A model generated the notes under the pieces. The model was not told the DNA's origin and made no database searches. It saw only the letters and a program-made list of their open reading frames with translations. DNA of 22,670 nt, taken from assembly GCA_020718315.1 (NCBI GenBank), contig DYSK01000016.1, positions 1-22,670 of the forward strand. Reading direction: 5' to 3'. The DNA is from Draconibacterium orientale (GTDB lineage Bacteria > Bacteroidota > Bacteroidia > Bacteroidales > UBA12170). A program made the translations under genes and the position numbers. This document shows positions 8,242 through 14,856 of this stretch, piece after piece (positions within the stretch are counted from its first letter, which is position 1; each line of letters opens with the position of its first letter).

Positions 8242-9474
8242 ATGGTACTAAACTACATCTGGATTTTCTTTTTTCTCACTGCATTTGTTATTGCACTAAT
8301 TCGACTTATCTTCTTTGGCGATACCGAAATATTTCCTGCTATAATGAATTCTACTTTTGAAAATTCAAAAACCGGCTTTGAGTTGTCGTTGGGACTTACC
8401 GGCGTAATGACTCTCTGGCTTGGACTGATGAAAGTTGGTGAAAAGGGAGGCGTTGTTCAGCTATTATCCAAAGCGGCAGGCCCTTTTTTTCAAAAATTAT
8501 TTCCGGAGATACCAAAAAACCATCCGGTTAACGGAAGTATCATGATGAATTTGGCGGCCAATATGCTTGGACTCGACAATGCTGCAACGCCCATGGGATT
8601 GAAGGCAATGGAACAATTGCAAGATCTCAATCCAAAAAAAGACACTGCCTCCAATCCGATGATTATGTTTTTGGTTTTGAACACCTCAGGACTTACCATT
8701 ATCCCGATTAGCATTATGGTTTATCGGGCTCAATTGGGAGCGGCAAATCCGAGTGATGTATTCTTACCTATTTTGTTGGCCACCTTTTTTTCCACACTTA
8801 CCGGAATCGTTGCTGTTTCTATTTACCAGAAGATAAATCTATTAAACAAAGTAATCCTATTGTATTTAGGCGGCTTTTCAGTATTTGTAGCAGGAATCAT
8901 TTATCTCTTCGTATTGTTGCCACAAACAAAGGCTTCTGTTTATTCCACTGTTATTGCCAACGTAATCTTGTTTAGCATCATCACTTCTTTTTTATTGTTA
9001 GCTCTAAAGAAAAAAATAAATGTTTACGATACGTTTATCGAAGGAGCAAAAGAAGGGTTTCAAATTGCGATAAAAATTATTCCGTTTTTAGTAGCCATAT
9101 TGGTTGCCATTGGCGTTTTTCGCACTTCGGGAGCCTTGGATTATTTGGTAAATGGATTGGGGGCAGCTTTTGCCTTTGCCGGATTGAACACCGATTTTGT
9201 GGCCGCATTGCCCACGGCTTTTATGAAACCATTGAGCGGTGGCGGCGCACGCGGTATGATGATAGAAACCATGACTACTTATGGAGTTGATTCGTTTGCA
9301 GGACGACTCTCGGCAATTTTTCAAGGAGCCACAGACACCACTTTTTATATCATAGCCGTTTATTTCGGTTCTGTTTCGATAAAAAACACGCGCTATGCCA
9401 TTACTGCCGGCCTGATTGCCGATTTAGCCGGCGTGATTGCCGCTATATTTATCGCCTATTTGTTTTTTGGATAA
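8242..9474 (+). CDS. Fused SpmA/SpmB-like nucleoside-recognition (Gate) membrane protein
   Basis: A 410-residue polytopic inner-membrane protein. The first half (residues 1 to about 200) corresponds to SpmA, with MMNLAANMLGLDNAATPMGLKAM and NPMIMFLVLNTSGLTIIP. The second half (about 230-410) corresponds to SpmB, with EGAKEGFQIAIKIIPFLVA, ALPTAFMKPLSGGGARG and GATDTTFYIIAVYFGS. In Firmicutes these are separate spore-maturation proteins; in non-sporulating Bacteroidota the fused form is common and its transported substrate is unknown. The two nucleoside-recognition Gate domains resemble concentrative transporters. No spore genes are nearby, so the spore name should not be taken literally. The gene has its own promoter. 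Confidence 0.88.
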   Translation: MVLNYIWIFFFLTAFVIALIRLIFFGDTEIFPAIMNSTFENSKTGFELSLGLTGVMTLWLGLMKVGEKGGVVQLLSKAAGPFFQKLFPEIPKNHPVNGSIMMNLAANMLGLDNAATPMGLKAMEQLQDLNPKKDTASNPMIMFLVLNTSGLTIIPISIMVYRAQLGAANPSDVFLPILLATFFSTLTGIVAVSIYQKINLLNKVILLYLGGFSVFVAGIIYLFVLLPQTKASVYSTVIANVILFSIITSFLLLALKKKINVYDTFIEGAKEGFQIAIKIIPFLVAILVAIGVFRTSGALDYLVNGLGAAFAFAGLNTDFVAALPTAFMKPLSGGGARGMMIETMTTYGVDSFAGRLSAIFQGATDTTFYIIAVYFGSVSIKNTRYAITAGLIADLAGVIAAIFIAYLFFG

Positions 9475-9598
9475 ATAAAAACAAGTTTTTGCCAATCAAA
9501 AACCAAACGGATTTTGCTTAAAACCAAAAAGGTCGCAGAATTCGGTCAGCTTCTATCCCTTAAACGCTTCGCTAAACAAAATTTACATCGTTCATAAA

Positions 9599-9623
9599 TT
9601 TTTCGTTTTCTATTAACGAAAAA
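9599..9623. repeat. Perfect 9-bp inverted repeat just upstream of the rex promoter
   Basis: TTTTTCGTT (9599-9607) and AACGAAAAA (9615-9623) are perfect inverted copies around a 7-base spacer, ending 3 bases before the -7 box. It lies where the -33 region would be, so it may be an operator. Alternatively it forms a weak A/T-rich hairpin ending upstream transcription. Confidence 0.45.
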
Positions 9624-9626
9624 AAT

Positions 9627-9634
9627 TATCTTTG
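9627..9634 (+). promoter_or_regulatory. -7 element of the rex operon
   Basis: TATCTTTG, a full match to TAnnTTTG, 84 bases before the rex ATG. It overlaps the candidate Rex operator by three bases. Confidence 0.55.
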
Positions 9635-9649
9635 TTTTATTAATAACAA
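9632..9649. promoter_or_regulatory. Candidate Rex operator (ROP-like palindrome)
   Basis: TTGTTTTATTAATAACAA is 18 bases long, with TTGTT and AACAA arms 8 bases apart, the size and outer arms of known Rex sites (TTGTTAAnnnnTTAACAA type; 11 of 14 fixed bases agree). It covers the end of the -7 box and the expected transcription start, an ideal place for autorepression. The assignment is inferred by pattern, not tested. Confidence 0.45.
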
Positions 9650-9718
9650 CATAAATTTTTGACGAGTATCTCTCCGATGCGCTGGGAATTCGTTTAGAAA
9701 ATATCAAAATAGAAAAAG

Positions 9719-10342
9719 ATGAGCACCTTACCCGACAAAACAGTTGAGCGATTGAGTCAATACAGAAGAAATCTATTGATTTGTGACGCCAAAGGAAAAG
9801 AACATATCTTCTCGCACGAAATTGCAAACATCCATCATATTACGCCGGTTCAAGTCCGCAGAGATATCATGCTGATTGGATACACCGGTACGCTTCGCAA
9901 AGGATACAATGTAAAGGAACTCGTTGCGCTGATTGGGGAAATTTTGGACAAACCCGAAGGCCAAAACGTGGCCATCATTGGGGCTGGAAACCTTGGACGT
10001 GCTCTGATGAAATATTTCAAAAACCGCCGTGAAAAACTCAGTGTTGTGGCGGCATTTGACAATAATCCCGAAAAAATTGGAACCATCTATGCGAATGTGG
10101 AGGTTTTTCCTATTAGTCAGCTAAAGCAAATTATCTCCGATAAGAAAATCAGCATCGCCATTATCTCTGTTCCGGTTGACAATGCAGCCGCTATTGCCGA
10201 TTCTTTAGTAGAAGCAGGAATAAAAGGAATATTAAATTTTTCGCCTCGCCCGGTAAATGTTCCTGAACATATTTACTTAGAAGAATACGATATGATCACT
10301 TCTTTGGAAAAAGTTGCTTATTTTGCAAAAAATAAGAACTAA
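9719..10342 (+). CDS. rex: Redox-sensing transcriptional repressor Rex
   Basis: DNA-binding sensor of the NADH/NAD+ ratio that typically represses fermentation and respiratory genes until NADH rises. The 207-residue protein has the Rex two-domain layout: an N-terminal winged helix (about residues 8-65, with TPVQVRRDIMLIGYTGTLRKGYNV as the recognition and wing region) and a C-terminal Rossmann domain with VAIIGAGNLGRAL (glycine loop 88-93), VAAFDNNPEKIG and the ILNFSPRPVNVPEHI segment near the C-terminus. It is the first gene of an operon with the ribF homologue 14 bases downstream. A candidate Rex box over its promoter suggests autoregulation. Confidence 0.93.
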   Translation: MSTLPDKTVERLSQYRRNLLICDAKGKEHIFSHEIANIHHITPVQVRRDIMLIGYTGTLRKGYNVKELVALIGEILDKPEGQNVAIIGAGNLGRALMKYFKNRREKLSVVAAFDNNPEKIGTIYANVEVFPISQLKQIISDKKISIAIISVPVDNAAAIADSLVEAGIKGILNFSPRPVNVPEHIYLEEYDMITSLEKVAYFAKNKN

Positions 10343-10356
10343 ACCTCATCAAACAA

Positions 10357-11280
10357 GTGAAAATCTATTTTGGCTTCGAAGAAGTAAAAAAAATTAACAA
10401 TGCGGTAGTTACTACTGGCTCATTTGACGGAGTTCATTTGGGACATAAGTTAATATTAAAACGCCTCAGCGATACGGCTCGAAAAATAAACGGCGAAACC
10501 GTTTTAATCACCTTTTATCCGCATCCGCGCCAAGTTCTTTATCCTGATACCATAGGGAAAGATTTGCTGATGATCAATTCAAGGCAAGAAAAAATTGATT
10601 TATTGCGCGAAGCCGGACTGGATAATATCATTTTCGTGCGATTCACCAAAGAATTTGCCGCTACTTCGGCACAAGATTTTATAAGAACTTATTTGGTTGA
10701 CAAGCTGAATGTCAAAAAAATTGTTACCGGCACAAATCATCATTTTGGCAAAAATAGAGAAGGTGATATTGAAGAGCTAAAACTCTTGGGCGAAGAACAC
10801 GGTTTTGAATTGGAGCTTATTCCATCGCAAGACATTCAAAATGTGGACATAAGCTCTTCTTTGATTCGACAGGCAATCCTTCAAGGTCACATGCAAATGG
10901 CGCAAACTTATTTGGGAAATCCGTTTTTTATAAAAGCTAAAATACAAGCCTCCGGCCTAGCGCAATTTGTCCAGATGGGTTTTAAAACCCGAAAACTGGT
11001 CGTCGAAGAAAAATACAAACTAATTCCTCCTTGTGGTTCGTATTTGGTTTTGGTCGATCATTTGCAAAAAAGACACAAAGGCTTATGTTTTATTACTAGT
11101 TGTGAAGATTCTGGCCTAGACACCATCGATTTATTTGTTCCTTCTTTTCCGCCACAAGAAGAAGATCAAGAAAATGTTCGGGTTCATTTTATTCGTCCCA
11201 GCAAAATAGAAAGCGATCCTTCTTTGCTCAAATCGGCAATTATCAAAGATTTGATTCGTTTCCCTCAAATTGAATTTTAA
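10357..11280 (+). CDS. ribF: RibF-family FAD synthetase with degenerate riboflavin kinase domain
   Basis: The N-terminal half (residues 1 to about 185) is a normal FMN adenylyltransferase: TTGSFDGVHLGH with the nucleotidyltransferase HxGH-like site, TFYPHPRQVL, RFTKEFAATSAQDFI, the ATP-binding HHFGKNREGD and SSSLIRQAIL. The C-terminal half (about 186-307) has the right length for riboflavin kinase but lost its hallmarks: the PTAN motif reads KTRK (GFKTRK, 208-213), the GVY strand is GSYLV, the NIG-PT loop is absent and the catalytic Glu of the EVHI strand is not seen. It therefore probably makes FAD from FMN only, or binds a ligand without catalysis. The start is GTG. The next gene begins 3 bases after its TAA. 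Confidence 0.82.
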   Translation: MKIYFGFEEVKKINNAVVTTGSFDGVHLGHKLILKRLSDTARKINGETVLITFYPHPRQVLYPDTIGKDLLMINSRQEKIDLLREAGLDNIIFVRFTKEFAATSAQDFIRTYLVDKLNVKKIVTGTNHHFGKNREGDIEELKLLGEEHGFELELIPSQDIQNVDISSSLIRQAILQGHMQMAQTYLGNPFFIKAKIQASGLAQFVQMGFKTRKLVVEEKYKLIPPCGSYLVLVDHLQKRHKGLCFITSCEDSGLDTIDLFVPSFPPQEEDQENVRVHFIRPSKIESDPSLLKSAIIKDLIRFPQIEF

Positions 11281-11283
11281 AGT

Positions 11284-12090
11284 ATGGAAAACAAACTTCG
11301 AATTCGGTTTCTAGGAACAGGCACCTCCATTGGTGTTCCAATCATTAGTTGCAATTGCGAAGTATGTACTTCAGCAAATTTTAAAGACAATCGACTGAGG
11401 GCTTCCGTTTTGTTAAGCTACCGCGAAAAAAATATTGTTGTCGATTGCGGCCCCGACTTCAGAATGCAAATGCTTCTGGCCGGTGTAAAAGACCTTGAAG
11501 CAATTTTGCTTACACACGAACATCGCGATCATATAGCCGGCTTAGACGATGTAAGAGCGTTTAACTATATACTCAACAAACCCATTCATTTGTATTTGAG
11601 CGATCGTGTTTTGGAAAATGTAAAAATCGAATTCCCTTATATCTTCAATCCGGGCGATTATCAAGGCGAACCAAAATTGATTTTGCATGATTTAAAAAAC
11701 GAACCTTTTGATGTGGGCGAAATAAGAATAACACCTCTTCTAGTTATGCACGGCGAAATGCCTGTTTTTGGATTTCGTTTGGGCGATTTCAGTTATATTA
11801 CCGATGCCAATTTTATACCCGACGAAACCATCGAACAAATAAAAGGCAGCAAAATTTTGGTATTGAATGCACTTCGAAAACGCAAGCATCCTACTCACTT
11901 TTGCTTAAGCGAAGCTCTGGAAATAATCGAAAAGGTGAAGCCCGAAAAAGCCTATCTAACACATCTGGGTCATTATATTGGATTGCACGACCAGGTCAAT
12001 AAATCGCTTCCGGCTCATGTTGAATTGGCCTACGACGGATTGGAAATTGTTCTTCACTACCAGAGCAACCAAGCTACAAACGCAAAATAA
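11284..12090 (+). CDS. Metallo-beta-lactamase-fold hydrolase, PhnP-like
   Basis: A 268-residue metal-dependent hydrolase. Near the N-terminus are FLGTGTSIGVP and a Cys cluster (Cys23, Cys25, Cys28), the arrangement that binds a structural zinc in PhnP-type phosphodiesterases. The active-site signature is THEHRDH (77-83) followed by AGLDD; further ligands are likely in MHGEMPVFGF, YITDANF and THLGHY. PhnP acts on phosphoribosyl cyclic phosphate in phosphonate breakdown, but no phn genes are present here, so the substrate is open: a cyclic nucleotide or similar phosphodiester. It ends the rex-ribF operon (3-base gap) and its last 34 bases overlap the 3' end of the convergent exchanger gene. Confidence 0.85.
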   Translation: MENKLRIRFLGTGTSIGVPIISCNCEVCTSANFKDNRLRASVLLSYREKNIVVDCGPDFRMQMLLAGVKDLEAILLTHEHRDHIAGLDDVRAFNYILNKPIHLYLSDRVLENVKIEFPYIFNPGDYQGEPKLILHDLKNEPFDVGEIRITPLLVMHGEMPVFGFRLGDFSYITDANFIPDETIEQIKGSKILVLNALRKRKHPTHFCLSEALEIIEKVKPEKAYLTHLGHYIGLHDQVNKSLPAHVELAYDGLEIVLHYQSNQATNAK

Positions 12091-13007
12091 AACAATAAGA
12101 AAGCCCCGCCTTCCACCCTATCAATCTGCCTTCCTTTTCGCGTAAAAACAAAAACAAACAGCAAAAAACTGGCAAAAAGAGCTACAACTACATCACGATT
12201 CATGAGCGGATTGAATGCCACCGGCCGAATGAAAGTACTTACACTCAACACAAAGAAAACATTGAAAATATTCGATCCAACCACATTCCCCACCGCCATA
12301 TCTGCATTGCCTTTGTAAGCGGCTACTGCAGAAGTGGCCAACTCAGGTAAAGACGTTCCGGCGGCAACAATCAAAACACCAACAATTGCTTCGCTTACGC
12401 CTAAGTTCAATGCAATTTCTGTGGCATTTGTTACAATCAATTCACCACCAAAATAAAGGCCAAGAATCCCAATAAATACAAAAGAAATTGATTTCCAGCC
12501 GGCGAACACTTTTACATCGTATCCCTCGTCTTGATTCCCGTGCTTGCTCACAATAAATGTGTAATAAATAAAGATAATGAAAAACGAAATCAATACAAAT
12601 CCGTCAGAAAGACTCAATACTGATTGAGAAGTTCCATCAATAAGCGCATCATTAGCCAAGACAAATAAAACCAAAAAAGCTAAAACACTATACGGAATTT
12701 CGTATTTCACCGAAAAATGATGAACAGCAAGTGGTTTCACCAGAGCAGCAACACCGAGGACTAAAAACACATTAACAATTCCACTTCCAACCACATTTCC
12801 AATTGCCAAATCGCCTTTTCCACTGTAACTAGCCAAAATATTTACAATTAATTCTGGGAAAGAGGTTCCGAAGGAAACAACCGTTAACCCGATAACCAGA
12901 TTTGGAATATTGAACTTTTTGGCAATGGATGAAGCGCCCATCACCATCACATTGGCACTGAAAATTAAAAGTATTAAACCGACAATTAAAAACAGATAGC
13001 TCATCAT
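12057..13007 (-). CDS. Calcium/sodium antiporter, CaCA family (YrbG-like)
   Basis: A 316-residue inner-membrane exchanger with about ten hydrophobic segments in two inverted halves. Each half carries the alpha-repeat: GTSFPELIVNILASYSGKGD then AIGNVVGSGIVNV (residues 47-80), and GTSLPELATSAVAAYKGNAD then AVGNVVGSNIFNV (217-250). The Glu in each GTS-PE motif binds the transported cation. A soluble loop near 155-170 separates the halves. It starts 3 bases after the lysS stop, so the two are cotranscribed. It ends with TAG inside the coding end of the convergent hydrolase gene. Physiological ion (Ca2+ for Na+ or H+) is inferred from family. Confidence 0.93.
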   Translation of the reverse strand: MMSYLFLIVGLILLIFSANVMVMGASSIAKKFNIPNLVIGLTVVSFGTSFPELIVNILASYSGKGDLAIGNVVGSGIVNVFLVLGVAALVKPLAVHHFSVKYEIPYSVLAFLVLFVLANDALIDGTSQSVLSLSDGFVLISFFIIFIYYTFIVSKHGNQDEGYDVKVFAGWKSISFVFIGILGLYFGGELIVTNATEIALNLGVSEAIVGVLIVAAGTSLPELATSAVAAYKGNADMAVGNVVGSNIFNVFFVLSVSTFIRPVAFNPLMNRDVVVALFASFLLFVFVFTRKGRQIDRVEGGAFLLFYFAFVAWLLW

Positions 13008-13010
13008 TAT

Positions 13011-14723
13011 TTATCTAAACCAAGATTCTACTTCGTCCAATTGCAATGCAGGAATGGTTAGGTTGTTCTTTTTGCGGTAGCCGTTTAAAACCTGATGTAT
13101 CTTGCTTGCCTTTTGTTCTCTAAATTCTTTCGGATTTGTAAATCCGGCTTCTATCACATATTTTGCCCATGTTTCGGGAACTCCAATCTCAACAAAATCT
13201 TCGGGCTTCGCACTTATTTTCTGAAGTTCAGGTTTCATTTGCGGAAAAAGTAAGACTTCTTGTATGCTAGAATTGTTGGTCATAAACATCACCAATCGAT
13301 CTATTCCAATACCCATTCCCGATGTTGGAGGCATTCCATATTCGAGCGAACGAACAAAATCCATGTCTATCCACATGGCTTCATCGTCGCCTTTTTCGGC
13401 CAGCTTCACTTGTTCTTCAAATCGTTCCAACTGATCAATTGGATCGTTGAGTTCGGTATAAGCATTGGCAAGTTCTTTTCCGTTTACCATCAATTCAAAG
13501 CGTTCGGTTAGCTCCGGATTTTCACGGTGACGTTTGCACAAGGGCGACATTTCGACCGGATAATCGGTAATAAAAGTAGGTTGGATATAATGATGTTCGC
13601 ATTTCTCGCCAAATATCTCATCGATGAGTTTTCCTTTTCCCATATTTTCGTTGGTATCAATGCCAAGTGAAAGCGCAATTTTTAGGATTTCTTCAACACT
13701 TTTGCCATTTAAATCGTGTCCTGTGTGCTCTTTTATCGCTTGCAAAATAGGCACTCTATCGAATGGCGCTTTAAAACTGATGGTATTCTCGCCAAAAACA
13801 ACTTCCGTTTTTTGATGAACATCCAGCGCGATTTTTTCCAACATCGATTCCGTAAAATGCATCATCCAATTGTAGTCTTTGTAAGCGACATAGATTTCCA
13901 TTTGCGTAAATTCCGGATTGTGTGTACGATCCATTCCTTCGTTGCGAAAATCTTTGGCAAACTCATAAACGCCTTCAAAACCGCCTACTATCAAGCGTTT
14001 TAAATACAATTCGTTCGCAATTCGTAAATACATGGGAATATCGAGCGAATTGTGATGGGTGATAAACGGACGCGCCGATGCGCCTCCCGGTATGGCCTGT
14101 AAAATGGGCGTTTCGACTTCCAAATAACCATGGCTGTTCAAAAACGAACGCATCGAATTGATAATTTTTGTTCGTTTTACGAAAATATCTTTCACCGAAT
14201 CATTTACAATCAAATCGACATAACGTTGGCGATAGCGTGCTTCAGGATCGGTAAAAGCATCGAAGGTTTTGTCGTCTTTTTCTTTTACTACCGGCAGTGG
14301 GCGCAATGCTTTCGAAAGCAAACGCATCGAGCTTACGTGAATGCTTATTTCGCCCATTTGGGTAACAAACACATAGCCGCTAACGCCGATAAAATCGCCT
14401 ATATCGAGCAAGCGTTTAAAAACAGTATTGTACAAACTTTTATCTTCTGTTGGGCAGATATCGTCGCGCTTTAGATACAATTGAATCCTTCCGGACGAAT
14501 CTTTGAGCTCAACAAAGGAGGCGGCTCCCATGATTCGCCGGCCCATTATCCTTCCGGCAAGACTCACTTCCTGAAATAGATTATTGTCGGTGGGGAATTT
14601 TTCATGGATTTCCTGAGCCGTTGCATTCGATTCAAATCCTTCGGCAGGATATGGGTCGATACCTAATTTTATTAATTCGTTAAGCGAATTTCTTCGTACT
14701 AATTCTTGTTCGCTAAGTGCCAT
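13011..14723 (-). CDS. lysS: Lysyl-tRNA synthetase, class II
   Basis: Charges tRNA-Lys. The 570-residue protein has an N-terminal OB-fold anticodon-binding domain (about 52-140, with VSLAGRIMGRRIMGAASFVEL), then the class II catalytic domain: motif 1 around RQRYVDLIVND to LEVETPILQ, motif 2 KDFRNEGMDRTHNPEFTQME (259-276) and motif 3 GMGIGIDRLVMF (469-480). After the usual end at LFPQMKPE it carries about 70 further residues, a small helical tail common in Bacteroidota LysRS. The gene has its own promoter with TATCTTTG on the minus strand at 14755-14762 and is followed by the exchanger gene after 3 bases. Confidence 0.97.
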   Translation of the reverse strand: MALSEQELVRRNSLNELIKLGIDPYPAEGFESNATAQEIHEKFPTDNNLFQEVSLAGRIMGRRIMGAASFVELKDSSGRIQLYLKRDDICPTEDKSLYNTVFKRLLDIGDFIGVSGYVFVTQMGEISIHVSSMRLLSKALRPLPVVKEKDDKTFDAFTDPEARYRQRYVDLIVNDSVKDIFVKRTKIINSMRSFLNSHGYLEVETPILQAIPGGASARPFITHHNSLDIPMYLRIANELYLKRLIVGGFEGVYEFAKDFRNEGMDRTHNPEFTQMEIYVAYKDYNWMMHFTESMLEKIALDVHQKTEVVFGENTISFKAPFDRVPILQAIKEHTGHDLNGKSVEEILKIALSLGIDTNENMGKGKLIDEIFGEKCEHHYIQPTFITDYPVEMSPLCKRHRENPELTERFELMVNGKELANAYTELNDPIDQLERFEEQVKLAEKGDDEAMWIDMDFVRSLEYGMPPTSGMGIGIDRLVMFMTNNSSIQEVLLFPQMKPELQKISAKPEDFVEIGVPETWAKYVIEAGFTNPKEFREQKASKIHQVLNGYRKKNNLTIPALQLDEVESWFR

Positions 14724-14754
14724 TTAAATTGGTTTTTAAAATCTAATTTTTTTG

Positions 14755-14762
14755 CAAAGATA
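14755..14762 (-). promoter_or_regulatory. -7 element of lysS
   Basis: Minus strand reads TATCTTTG, a full TAnnTTTG match, 31 bases before the lysS ATG. The nearest upstream TTG (minus strand, 14788-14790) is 25 bases away, further than usual for a -33 element. Confidence 0.55.
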
Positions 14763-14800
14763 AATTTTTATATCGTGTTTTTCTTTTCAATTTGTACACA

Positions 14801-14833
14801 TTAAAAAAGCTTTCACCCATCAGATGAAAGCTT
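14801..14833 (-). terminator. Rho-independent terminator after the ppiD-like gene
   Basis: Perfect 9-bp stem AAGCTTTCA (14807-14815) and TGAAAGCTT (14825-14833) with a 9-base loop. On the minus strand it is followed by a T-run (14803-14808 read as T). It lies 23 bases after the stop of the foldase gene. Confidence 0.8.
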
Positions 14834-14856
14834 CTTAAAAGTATTTTTATTGATGA

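Larger units (their letters stand above)
9475..9718 (+). promoter_or_regulatory. rex upstream region (244 bases, non-coding)
   Basis: The first 120 bases hold nothing I recognise and no clear terminator for the gene on the left. Then come an inverted repeat at 9599-9623, the -7 element at 9627-9634, a candidate Rex operator at 9632-9649 and a long leader of about 80 bases before the rex ATG at 9719. Confidence 0.5.

Noticed and set aside
8242..9474. Sporulation role for the SpmA/SpmB-like protein
   Set aside because: The name comes from Firmicutes homologues; nothing else in the window suggests sporulation and the fused form is found in non-sporulating bacteria.
11284..12090. Beta-lactam resistance function for the MBL-fold protein
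   Set aside because: The N-terminal Cys cluster and overall pattern fit PhnP-type phosphodiesterases, not class B beta-lactamases, and no signal peptide is present.
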